Assembly: GCA_039519185.1 (NCBI GenBank)
Contig: CM076854.1
Location: 151,179,402 to 151,243,401, forward strand
Reading direction: 5' to 3'
Source of the DNA: Astragalus membranaceus
Lineage: Eukaryota; Streptophyta; Magnoliopsida; Fabales; Fabaceae
Length of the DNA: 64,000 bases
The notes below the pieces were generated by a model. The model saw only the letters and a program-made list of their open reading frames with translations, was not told the DNA's origin and searched no databases. A program made the translations under genes and the position numbers. Shown here piece by piece: positions 10,210-19,980 of the stretch. The first letter of the stretch is position 1. Every line of letters starts with the position of its first letter.

Positions 10210-11060
10210 TAGGGGTGGACACCAGTCGGATCTGGTCGGATTCGGTCCAAAAATAGCTCATCCGAAGAAAACCACGGATGAGAAGCTAGGGTCCATCTTC
10301 GACCGTTGCAGTCGGCGGATATGAAGGTTGGCGGTTTGGCGGGTTAGCATGGGCGGGTTCGCGTGGTGGTGATGGTGAAAAAGAGGTTGGATGTTTCTTG
10401 CAGATAGAGCTTTACAGCAGAACCTCTACGAGCTTAGAAAATGGAGCTTATCAATGGAGTTTTGCAGCAGGTCGAAGAAACAAGATTGAAAGGTTTTTTT
10501 AGCCTTTCTCTCTCATCTTGAATACAACACATGTTTTTATATTATAAAATAACTTACTAATCTATTACCTAGGGGAAAAGCTTGTTACGAAATGTCTGTT
10601 ACTCTACTTGCTGCAAATGCATAAAGTAATTAATAAAATGCCTTTTCAGCTATTACCTTTTGAACTTCTACTTGTACAAGCTTTTCAATGCACTGCAGAC
10701 ATCACGTGATTTGCATAAAAAGTTTAAGATTTCGGGATTTTTTTTTTACCCCATTATATCACCATTAGCTGCAGTGATTTTTTCTGCCAAAAAAGTGGTG
10801 TAATCAATTAAGATGATGCAGCTTTCCAATGTATAGCAGACTGGCACGCGTGAAATTCAATAATTAATGAGGTTAAAAATTCGGTCGGTTTCGGTTACCG
10901 ATGGATCTTCCAACAAATACCGAGCCAGCCCACTTTTATCCATTTATAACTGATTCTCCACATTCTGAACCCGCAGAACCGAACCGATTCGACCGAATGT
11001 GTGTATTTTTTTTCGGTTTGGGCGGGTTTCGGGCGGGTCAACGGTTCCTGTCCACCCCTA
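10210..11060. mobile_element. Non-autonomous hAT-type MITE, 851 bp
   Basis: It starts TAGGGGTGGACA and ends TGTCCACCCCTA, a 12-bp inverted repeat of the hAT type, and is flanked by the 8-bp duplication CTCAAAAA (10202-10209 and 11061-11068). Eight bases is the hAT duplication length. The subterminal zones are GC-rich with GGCGGGTT words on the left and GGGCGGGTT/CGGTTCGG words on the right. No transposase is coded. The middle (about 10380-10860) is AT-rich; a similar phrase occurs twice there (GAGCTTTACAGCAG and GGAGTTTTGCAGCAG). Confidence 0.85.
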
Positions 11061-11219
11061 CTCAAAAATGACCCACCTGTCATATCCATGAAATAATCAC
11101 CAACCAAATACCCTATAACAAAGAGGGTGTTTTTTTTGTACCCCCCTTGAACCCCATACCCCCCAAATTGACCAAATGGACCAAAATACCCCTAAAAAAT
11201 TGTTAAAAAACAAAATCAT

Positions 11220-11460
11220 TCATCATTCCATCATATTTCCGAAAAAAGTGAGTTTTTTCCCTAAACTTCCCGGAAATAGACGTATTTCCGGAACGTATTT
11301 TTCCAAAAAACATTCCGGAAATACCATTTTTTAAGGTATTTCCGGAAAGTTAAATTTTAGGGATTTCCGGATATATCTCAAAAAGAGGTATTTCCGGAAA
11401 TCCCTAAAATTTAACATTCCGGAAATACCTTAAAAATGTTATTTCCGGAATGTTTTTGAT
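11220..11460. repeat. Left subterminal TTTCCGGAAA palindromes of the MULE
   Basis: TTCCGGAA or close variants occur about ten times. Two long arms around 11330-11375 and 11390-11440 are near-perfect reverse complements (AAGGTATTTCCGGAAAGTT, then TTTTAGGGATTTCCGGA and back), forming one large hairpin. The right end has a degenerate counterpart at 13385-13485. Confidence 0.85.
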
Positions 11461-11894
11461 TTTTTTTGGAATTCCCTTTTAATTAATTTTTTTGCTTTTT
11501 TCAGTGGCAACCAGAAGAAGAAACCTAGAGCGAGGCGAGCATTCAGGAGCAGGACCCCGAGATGAGCAGAGTTCTGTTGGCAGTAGGACCATGATGATCA
11601 GATTGAGGACTAGAGAGGCGGGACACGCATCTGAGCGTCAGAGACGTGTCTGAGACCGAGCGCAGCAGCAGGACCAGGAGCATTATTATCACGAGCCTGC
11701 TGAGCCAGACGCCAAGCATGTAGATGACCAGGCTGAGGTTGCTCAGCATGATGATGAGGTTTTATTACACCGGTTACATGTCCACTGCGTCCACAGACTA
11801 CTACGGATGGAACAGGTAATACTTTTAATAATTTGTTTATTTTTTAATAATTAATTAATTTTAATAATTTAATAATTACTTTTATTTTTTTACA

Positions 11895-13327
11895 GGACCG
11901 GGGTAAGATTAAAGTTGCTCCCCATGGGGGGAAGATACTGAAGATGAGACCTCAGCAGCACCACCCACATATAGCGGGATGGTTGCAGCAGGCGCATTTT
12001 TTGAGCTGGACATCACACCTCTCAACAACATCAACCACGAGCTCATATCAGCTTTTGTGGAGAGGTGGCATTCTGAGACCAGCTCATTCCACATGTCGTG
12101 GGGGGAGAAGACAGTGACGTTGGACGACGTGTCCGCGTTGCTCCACTTGCCGCTCACCGGCACACCGTTGGCGCATCGACCACATTTTGACAGTGCTGAT
12201 GCTATTCGGGCAGGAGTTGACCTGCTGGGGGTAGACCACACAGCCTGCTGGCAAGAGTGTCAGTTCAACAGGGGACCGGTATTCAGATTTTCTTTCTTGA
12301 CGGCCGCATACACACAGAACATGGAGCGCGGCCATCTTGATCAGGCGGCACGGTGCTATCTGCTACACTTGTTGGGCAGCACCATTTTTGCCGACAAGAG
12401 TCACACATCTGTCCCTGTCAAGTGGGTGACTCTTATTTCTGACTTTGACCTGTGTGGCCAGTGGGCTTGGGGTCCAGCTGCTCTAGCTATTCTCTACGAG
12501 CAGCTGAATGATGCTTGTTACTATGAGACGTCGCAGATTGGCGGATACGCTTCTCTGCTGCAGGTATTTAATTAATTAATTATTTTTATTTCTTTTTAAT
12601 TACTTTTATTTATATAATTACTTATTTTTTTTTGTTATTTTAGTGCTGGGTATATGAGTATTTCCCCACCATCGTGGTGCGGAAAGACTTCGGTGCCAGT
12701 GCACTTCCACGTTGCAACAGGTGGGCGAACAAGAAGTGCGATAGTATCAAGCTTCCGGAGTTTCGGCAGCTGCTGTATGACTTGCAGAGGGAGCGGGTCA
12801 TATGGAGCCCCTGGGACGACCACAGACAGTATCTCCGGTTTCACAACATTTCATTATTCAGAGGTTGGCTGCTGTAGGGGGAGGTGGCTGTGCCTTATAT
12901 GGCAGACAGGGTCCGTTGGCAGTTTGGATATGTCCAGCAGATTCCTGGTACACCTATTTCGGGCTCACGTCCATCTACGGAGGCCATAGTGCAGCAGCTG
13001 ATGTTCTATCAGTCCCCAGCGCGGGCTTTCAGGGACAGCGGTCGACAGACAGTCATCCAGGGTGCTTGTGATGACGAGTACCTACCATGGTACTTCCAGG
13101 TGTCCATTCCCCGCCTGACTCCGGCTCCGCCTTCACCTGCAGCTGCTGAGGATGTTGTTCCACTTCCCTTCGAGTCCAGGATGACAGCAGCTACGCATGT
13201 CCAGGATGCCTATGATCGTCTTTTGTCAGTCGACGGAGTCGATGGCATTCCTGAGGATGTCTATGATAGTCTGTTGGCTGCTTTACAGATTTTTGAACAT
13301 TTAGTTGTATTATTTCGCGTAATTTGA
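11895..13327 (+). pseudogene. Plant mobile domain (PMD, MAIN/MAIL1-like) protein, transposon-borne
   Basis: Exons at 11895-12563 and 12644-13327 are separated by an intron with GTATTT...TTTTAG ends; an earlier exon probably ends at 11816 (ACAG/GTAATAC) and holds Arg-rich sequence from about 11511. The PMD signature is clear: ITPLNNINHELISAFVERW, FHMSWGEKTVTLDDVSALL, then the W-G-P-A-A-L-A-x-L-Y-x-x-L block near the exon end and WSPWDDHRQYL in the next exon. Breaks: a one-base frame change near 11988-11996 and TAG at 12875-12877. PMD proteins occur both as host proteins (silencing, meristem function in Arabidopsis) and as transposon cargo; here the position inside inverted ends supports cargo. 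The tail after 13120 is Pro/Ala-rich. Confidence 0.8.
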
Positions 13328-13384
13328 TTTCACGTTCGGCTACAATTATTTTGCGCGATTTTAAATAATTTTTTTTTTTACAAA

Positions 13385-13485
13385 TTTCTGGAAATTTTGG
13401 CTTCCGAAAATACCTTTTTCTGAGGTATTTTCGGAAAACCCATATTTCTGCCTTCCAGAAATATGTGTATTTCCGAAAATTTGTA
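13385..13485. repeat. Right subterminal palindromes of the MULE
   Basis: Words such as TTTCTGGAAATT, TTCCGAAAATACC, GAGGTATTTTCGGAAAA and TTCCAGAAATATG are decayed versions of the TTTCCGGAAAT repeats of the left end and again pair as short hairpins. Confidence 0.7.
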
Positions 13486-13573
13486 AAAAAAAATAAAAAT
13501 TTAAGGGTATTTTGGGGATTTAGCGTAAAAGGGGGTATGGGGTTAAGGGGGGGGGGGGTAAAAAAAACACCCT

Positions 13574-13839
13574 AACAAATATATTGGTTGAGGTTGAATT
13601 ATAATAAATTTTTAAATTTACTTTCTTAAAAAAAACAAGTTGGATTCTACATTCTAGTTTTATATATAATTACTTTATTTTTCTTCATTGTGTTTAATTA
13701 AGGGTTAAATATATATTTTTGGTTCCTATAAAATTTGAAAATTTTGTTTTTAGTTCTCATAAAAAATAGTATTAACTTTTAGTCCCTACATTTTCCTTAA
13801 TACTTTTAGTCCCTCATGACCACTGACGGATCTTAGTTA
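13574..13839. repeat. Partial legume-type short repeat (GGGTTAAATATAT...)
   Basis: From about 13700, GGGTTAAATATATATTTTTGG, then TTTTTAGTTCTCATAA, TTTTAGTCCCTACATTTTCC and TTTTAGTCCCTCATG match the layout of a common legume MITE whose end reads GGGTTAAATATGTTTTTGGTCCC. The other end is missing, lost where CACTA-1 inserts at 13840. The family assignment is from memory of legume repeats. Confidence 0.4.
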
Positions 13840-13854
13840 CACTACAACAGGAAA

Positions 13855-14215
13855 GGCCATTAGGGGCGCTTTTTTATCTATTGGGGGCGCTTTTGGGCGC
13901 CCCTAAATCTGGTGCGCCTGTTGCCAATCCATCTACAGGAGCGCACAACAAGCGCCTCTAATTATTAGGAAATAGAAGCGCACAAAAAAAAGCGCCCCTG
14001 TTGGTCTTAGCGCCTCTGACAATCAGGGGCGCTCGCAGTAACAAGCGCCCCTGTTAGTCTTAGCGCACTTTGACAATCAGGGGCGCTTGCAGTTAGAAGC
14101 GCCCATGTTGGTCTGACCAAAAGAAGCGCTTTTTACTGGGAGCGCCCCTGATTGTCAGGTGGGGGTAAGACCAACATGGGCGCTTCTAACTGCAAGCGCC
14201 CCTGATTCTATGTTT
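13855..14215. repeat. CACTA-1 subterminal repeats, core AGGGGCGCTT
   Basis: GGGGCGC/GCGCCCC words recur more than a dozen times in both orientations, often joined as CAGGGGCGCTTGCAG or AAGCGCCCCTGTTGGTCTTAG. Such short inverted/direct words near the ends are where CACTA transposases bind in studied elements. Confidence 0.85.
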
Positions 14216-14423
14216 TCTTTTTAAAATATTTTTCCTGTTTCTGGTATATCCAATATTTTGCAGTACATCCCTACTCTCAGTTTCATCAACCAACAACAAC
14301 CAATATCAACTCAACAACCAATATGAACCAAATTTCAAATCAACTAACCAATTGCAAATCAAATTCCAACTAACAAACTTATAAATCCATCTAATACACA
14401 CACACACACACACACACACACAG

Positions 14424-14455
<32 letters not shown>

Positions 14456-14558
14456 CAACAAAGTACCAACAAAAATTACATAATCATTAACCAAATTCTG
14501 AATGTTAACATAGACAGCAAAAATGACATGACATCCATTGTGGGGAACAAAAAACTAG
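14216..14558. other. CACTA-1 non-coding with (CA)n(TA)n microsatellite
   Basis: The stretch from the subterminal repeats to the ULP1-like stop codon is AT-rich, with CAACAACCAATAT repeats at about 14290-14330 and a compound run of CA then TA units at 14397-14452. No gene is seen. Confidence 0.7.
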
Positions 14559-15208
14559 CTAACCAAAGTTACATGAATTTTGATTTTCATTAATCAAACG
14601 GGCAACATGATGACACCACTCTCCCTTGATCTCAGTAAGTTGGTCATCAGAAAATGGAGCTCCAACCTCATTTCCAGGAAAATACTGCAAAAATAAGCAA
14701 AAAGTAAAATAAAATAAAATAAACTTATAATTAAGTGCTAAATGCTAGATATGGAATTACTTGTCAAAAAACAAACTATATAAATTATATACATTTTCTG
14801 GAATTTCCATTTGATTATGTCCTTCATAAACTTCATAACGCAATACCCGCAATAATCATTGTTTGGTTGTCTGGGACACTAGAAATAAAAATAACAATTA
14901 ATTATTAAAATGCGAACAATATTTACATGGATAAGAATATTGATTATAAACTTACCGTTATTACTATCCTTTTTGTTTTATTGTTGACATTCCCATCTCT
15001 AGCCCTCCTCTCATTCGATCCCCAATAAGTCATCATACAACTGAAACATCATACATATAAATGTATTAATTAATCGAAATACATACATAATTTAAATGTT
15101 GAAATATGCGATGTAACTAAATACACACCTTTCAAATACTCCTTTCACCTTGAGGTGGTTGGTATAATGACCATGACACGAATCCAAATAGAAAATTCTA
15201 TTTCTTTT
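14559..15208 (-). pseudogene. CACTA-1 ULP1-like cysteine protease, C-terminal exons, cut by CACTA-2
   Basis: Four exons read on the minus strand: 15208-15129 (RNRIFYLDSCHGHYTNH), about 15040-14956, about 14878-14793 (CPRQPNNDYCGYCVMKFM, carrying the Q-x-x-x-D-C-G-x-x-V-like protease core) and 14684-14559 (DDQLTEIKGEWCHHVARL, stop TAG 14559-14561). Intron borders mostly follow GT-AG. SUMO-protease-like domains are regular passengers of plant CACTA/MULE elements. The 5' exons are separated by the insertion at 15209 and lie outside the window. Exon limits are approximate, and the donor of the third exon does not join cleanly. Confidence 0.6.
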
Positions 15209-15227
15209 CACTACAAAAAAAAAGCAG

Positions 15228-15490
15228 GATAGGCGACGGAAATTTCCGTCGCTAAACGTCAAAAATCCGTCGCTAAAGTGGCTTAGCGAGGGAATTAGCG
15301 ACGAAATTTTTCTGTCGCTAAAAAGGGCGTCGCTAATATTTAGGGACGGAATTTTTTTAAATTAGCGACGGAATTTAGCGAGGGATTTTAGCAACGGATT
15401 TTCCCTCACTAATTAGCGATGGATTTTAGCGATAGATTTTCCCTCGCTAATTAGCGACGGATTTTAGTGAGGGCTAATCCGTCGCTAATT
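15228..15490. repeat. CACTA-2 subterminal repeats, core TTAGCGACGGA
   Basis: More than a dozen copies in both orientations: GGCGACGGAAATTTCCGTCG (a palindrome), CCGTCGCTAAA, TTAGCGAGGGAATTAGCGAC, GATTTTCCCTCGCTAATTAG. The zone folds into repeated short hairpins. Confidence 0.85.
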
Positions 15491-15798
15491 TAATTTTTTT
15501 ATAAAAAAACTGCTTTATTTTTTATGCCACGTGTCCAAATTTGAAAACCCTTTTTTTTCTTTTAATAACTATATATATCAAATGCAGCACAATTTTGAGA
15601 ATACTCAAATAAAATCCAAACTAATACTAAATATATAAAAACTAACCAACAATACCAAATATCCAAAATTTTGAGTACTCAAATAAAATACATCCAAACT
15701 AACCAACAATACCAAATATCCAAATCCTAAACAACTTCAAACCAGCAATAACAATCCAAATTCTAAACATGTCCAAACCAGCAAATAACAACATAATA
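15491..15798. other. CACTA-2 AT-rich 3' non-coding
   Basis: No gene is seen. ACCAACAATACCAAATATCC occurs twice (about 15645 and 15704), and variants of AATCCAAACTAA recur. Confidence 0.5.
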
Positions 15799-16828
15799 CT
15801 AAAACGAGCCATCATCAGACTCGGACTCCTCAGACTCAGAGGCATCTGGCTTCATGCTCTTATAGTACTTTAACAGCTTCTCTTGCTGACGTGTAAACCT
15901 AAAGAAGTCTGTCTGCATATATTTCATAGTCCGACTCTGCTTCTGCTGCTCCTGCTGATGCTGAGCATGCATCTCCTGTATCTGTTGCTGGTGCTGAGCA
16001 CGCATCTCCTCCATCTGCTGCCTGAGCTGCTCTGTCTCACCTGAAGGACGAGGAGGTCGACTACTAGAGGAGGGTCCGCTGGTGTCAAACTGATCATCCT
16101 CAAATCTCAAATTTGGAGCCAAGGGCCCCGTACCATACATACGTTTCTTGTACATCCCCCTACCAACTTCTCCCAATTGCGGTTTGCCAAAGCCATGATC
16201 TCAGGAGACATTGGACCAAGTGACTCAGGGTTCCAGCTCCCCTGAGTCGGCTCAAACATCGTCCCAACATGTTTCTCCTGTTTTGCATAACCACAAAACA
16301 TAGCATAATAAACGCTCCATTTTAAGAAAACATTATATAATACAAATTAAGTTGTATATTTACCTGAGTGGTCCTCGAGCGCTCATCAACATAAGTCTGG
16401 GTATCCTTCCTGACATGTGTGGCCCTATGCAGCTCAGCAATAGTAAGAGGGCGTCCAGCCTTCTTACTCTGTAAAAATGAAACAAATTCTCAAATATTGG
16501 TAACTAATCGCCCTAACTAAACTAAAATAGTACAAATATTTTTAAAATAACCTACCAATCTCATAGCATGCTGAGCTTGGTTGACGGAGCCACAAGTGTG
16601 AAGTGAGCCACCCTTTTCTGAATTCCAATTTTCCTTCGCTTTTCCAGCATTGGCTTTGAATTTGTGACTTCTCCAAACTTCCTGGTATTGATCCCAGACT
16701 AGTTGAGGGATATACCTCGGCCTTTCATTTTTACGGCGCAATTTGTAGAGCAAGTCCTCCAATTGCTTTGCAAATCTAGTCCAAAAAAATTTATGCACCA
16801 ATTCATCATCTTCCGGTCTCCAAGTCAC
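15799..16828 (-). pseudogene. CACTA-2 transposase-related gene (Transposase_24, Ptta/En/Spm type)
   Basis: Read on the minus strand: 16828-16517 gives TWRPEDDELVHKFFWTRFAK and QLVWDQYQEVWRSHKFK; an exon near 16470-16380 gives GRPLTIAELHRATHVRKDTQ; 16301 onward gives KHVGTMFEPTQGSWNPESL; 16176-15799 gives YGTGPLAPNLRFEDDQFDTS, then a Gln-rich coiled coil (repeats of EMRAQHQQQ) and an acidic tail (SESEESESDDGSF). This order is that of the plant Transposase_24 family. A small frame change near 16150 (between EKLVGG and RMYGTG) breaks it. It is probably a DNA-binding accessory protein of the element. The 5' end is lost to the Ogre insertion or lies outside the window. Confidence 0.7.
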
Positions 16829-18762
16829 TTTCGTCTGTATTAAACATAATCAAAATATGTATTAGTAATTATATTAAACATTAAACAATAAATTATCAAT
16901 ATAGGTAATGACATAATTGATACTTACCCTAAACAAGTGTTGCGCCCGAAAAAGTCCCTGAGGGGATCTTTCTTCGTTTACAACTTTTTAAAACAATGAA
17001 GTCGCCACCAATATTTTTTATAAGGAAAATATTGAAGAAAAATCTTTTTGGAAAGCGAACGGCCTTTTGGAAACCGGAAAATTTGGGTTCGGGGGTCGGT
17101 TAGGCATGGGGAAGGTATTAGCACCCCACACCTCCTTTCTACCGAAAGGGAACCTTTAATTAAACGTGTGGTTTTAAGTGTTGATTTGGAAAATACTTAA
17201 ATTGCCTCTTTATTGAAAAGGGAGTGAGAAGACTTAATGAAAATTTTTATTTTTGGCGCTTGACGAGAGTTAGCCTCTCGCTCCTACGTATCTCCCGGTG
17301 CGATGGAGAATTCAAAGCTACGTAGTTCTTGTTTGTCTTTTTCTTTGAAAAGGTTTTCGTCTTTTATCTTTTTAGTGAGTTTTCGAAATATGACGAGCAT
17401 TTAGTGAATGATTAAACTAACCAAGGTTATGGGTAATCACCGCTAAGTACTCTTGAAAATGAGAGTCACCACCGCCAGTCAGACGAACAAAGGTTCTGAT
17501 TGACTATTAGTAGCAACTCGTTTTTTTATTTGCTCTTTTGAAAATGGTTTTCGAAAGAGATTGATTAGCACGGATGATCAAACTAACAAAAGCTATGGGA
17601 GATCACCGCTTATTGTTCTTTGGGGGGAAAAGACATCGCTACCAATGGTTAGACGAACAAAGGTTCTGATTAACCACTGGCAACGATGGGTTTGAAATGA
17701 TTCTAGCTTATAGAAATGATTCTCTTTGTTACGCAAATGCTAGTTTTTGATTGCCAAAATGACTTTTATTTGCTGCGCTTGACGAGAACGAGACTCACTC
17801 CTACGTATCCCAAATGGGAATCAAAGCGACGTAGTTCTAATTTGAAAATGAAAATGCTTTTGAAAGGGTTTGGAAAAAGGAAAAGCTTTCATAATGACCA
17901 AGCAAGCAAAGACTTTGAGTGATCATTACTAATAACTCTTGATAGCGTTCATGACAATCAAACAAGCAAAGGCTTTGGGTGATAGTCACTAATAACTTGC
18001 ATTGGTTAGAAAAGAGTTTGAGAGGTTTTTGGGAAAGAGTGAAGTTATTATCAAAGATTGGTTATAAAGTTCAAGCACATTCGTTAATCGAGCAATCACG
18101 CATTTGTTGAATGTCAACTAAGACTAAACATGCCAATACAATCAAAGATTCAAATGTCAAGGATGCAAAGTAAGGTTCTCAAGACAAATGTGTGTGTGTG
18201 TGTGTAAGAAAGAGTGTATTTACCCTAATGACTCTATGCTACAACAGGCAAGTAGGCTTACGTCTTCATTAGGAGGTCATACAAGTGGAGAGGATGGCAC
18301 ACAATTAAATCAAGACATTTAAGTTGCATCAAGAGCAATTAAACAACTGATCACAGGCATAGAATGATCTTAGTTAAGCTAGTGAACATGTGAGCAATGA
18401 TTTCTCAATAACATGAACAAAAGGAATTGCATCAAGACTAGGGTAAGCCTATCCTTTGCAATCAATAATATGAACAAATGCCCAAAGGTTAATAATACGA
18501 TCAAAGAGGAGGGGGCATCAAGGTTTTGGGTAACCTATCCCTTGCAATACCTCACGAACCCTAAACCATAAACCTACAATCTCATCTTTTATTCATAAAA
18601 AAAAAACAAAATTACAAGAGGAAGGTTGAATCATCTAAAACCATCTTCACCACTTAAAATATGATGCCCTGGGCACAAGTGGGAGTCACATGATTGATCA
18701 TCAACAATGAACAATGATCAAACTAGAATATAAGAACAAATAAATAAACATTAAAACAAAGT

Positions 18763-19250
18763 TGAATCACATAGAGCAATCCTCTCACTTTGAGAAAAGT
18801 GCACTAGGCACTAGTGAGAATCAACTTGCCTATCATCCACAACTCACAATAAGCAAATTAAAACAAGACTTAAATAAAAGAACACATAAACAAAGTTGAA
18901 TCACATAGAGCAATCCTCTCACTTTGAGAAAAGTGCACTAGGCACTAGTGAGAATCAACTTGCCTATCATCCACAACTCACAATAAGCAAATTAAAACAA
19001 GACTTAAATAAAAGAACACATAAACAAAGTTGAATCACATAGAGCAATCTTCAACTACTTAGCATAAAGTGCACAAAGCACAAGTAGGAATCATCTTGCT
19101 AGATCATCCACCATTAACAATAAGCACATTAAAATAAGACTAAATAAGAGAACACATAAACAAGGTTGAATCACATCTAGCAATCTTCAACTACTTAACA
19201 TAAAGTGCACAAAGCACAAGTAGGAATCATCTTGCTAGATCATCAACAAA
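18763..19250. repeat. About 133-bp tandem repeats in the element A LTR
   Basis: Units start near 18763, 18895, 19027 and 19160. The first two are almost identical (GTTGAATCACATAGAGCAAT, CACTTTGAGAAAAGTGCACT, AAGAACACATAAACAAAG). Later units carry a variant middle (CTTCAACTACTTAGCATAAA). One unit of the same type is present in the B LTR (about 29938-30010) and two or three in the C LTR. Confidence 0.85.
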
Positions 19251-19970
19251 TATTTGCAAGTGAAATATGTTGAAAATAACATTTAACACTAAAATCAAAT
19301 ACCAACGCCAAGATTGTACATCATCAAGCAAAGAGGAACAACAAAATTAGCTTAAGAACACATTAATCATAGTATGCGAACCAAACAAGCATGGATTCAC
19401 ATTTTATTTCACAAAAAAAAATACAAGAAATTAACACTACACAACATGAAACCAATTATTCAAGGGCGAGAGGCACCTTAAACACCCAAGCCTCCCTAAG
19501 TGCTTGTCAATAGTGTTTAAGGCTCCTCTCACCAACAACAAAAAACTACATTTTAAACAAAATGATAATGATATGCGAAATGAAAAATGAAGAGGAAAAT
19601 GGGTTTTAATGCAAAAAGGTTGAAGATGATGCAAGGGTTTTAGAGTATACCTTAGATCCTAGCTAGATTATGCAAGAAATGGAGAGCAAGAACACAAATC
19701 AACCAAGGACACCAACAAAGAACCCACGCCCAAAATGAAGATCACCCCCTCTTGATGAAAGTTCTTGAGTTTTAGTGGAGAATGGAAGTAGTATGTGAGA
19801 GAGGGATGAAGGGGAGATGGATTGGTGGTGTTTGGATGAAGAAAAATAATCAAAAATGGATGAAGGAGGAGGGTGTGATGGCCACGGTTTTGGAGAGTGA
19901 AGGGGGAGGTGTTTGGTGTGCTAGGGTGAAAATGAGAGGCCAAGGGTTGTGATGTGTGGAAATGAGAAGG

Positions 19971-19980
19971 TATTTATAGA
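19971..19980 (-). promoter_or_regulatory. TATA box of the element A LTR promoter
   Basis: Sense-strand TCTATAAATA fits a plant TATA box, and the same box occurs in the equivalent part of the B and C LTRs. Transcription would run leftward. In this 3' copy it would read out into CACTA-2. Confidence 0.55.

Larger units (their letters stand above)
11124..13573 (+). mobile_element. Mutator-like (MULE-type) element carrying a plant-mobile-domain gene
   Basis: The ends are inverted: AGGGTGTTTTTTTTGTACCC on the left, its complement (TACCCCATACCC-type words and CACCCT) on the right at about 13531-13573; similarity continues for about 40 bp. A possible duplication AACAAA lies on both sides (about 11117-11122 and 13574-13579), shorter than the 9 bp typical of MULEs, so the exact ends are uncertain. 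Inside are palindrome-rich subterminal zones and a PMD gene in exons. I see no MURA transposase, so the copy is non-autonomous. Confidence 0.7.
13840..15208 (-). mobile_element. CACTA-1: left part of a CACTA transposon
   Basis: It starts CACTACAACAGGAAAGG, a CACTA-type terminus, preceded by TTA (13837-13839) as the possible 3-bp duplication. Subterminal AGGGGCGC repeats follow to about 14215. A ULP1-protease-like gene on the minus strand, typical cargo of plant CACTA elements, runs from 14559 until CACTA-2 interrupts it at 15209. The rest and the right terminus must lie beyond the window, on the far side of the nest. Confidence 0.75.
15209..16937 (-). mobile_element. CACTA-2: left part of a second CACTA transposon, nested in CACTA-1
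   Basis: It starts CACTACAAAAAAAAAGCAGG in the ULP1-like exon of CACTA-1 and has its own subterminal vocabulary (TTAGCGACGGA). The minus-strand Transposase_24-type gene lies at 15799-16828. The Ogre complex begins at 16938, preceded by ACAAG (16933-16937), its likely left target duplication, so the remaining part of CACTA-2 is outside the window. Confidence 0.75.

Noticed and set aside
10895..11107. Minus-strand 70-codon frame
   Set aside because: It spans the end of the hAT MITE and its target duplication.
12635..13071. Overlapping frames in the MULE (12654-12989, 12802-13071, minus 12635-12844)
   Set aside because: Only the frame with WSPWDDHRQYL continues the PMD domain; the rest are shadows.
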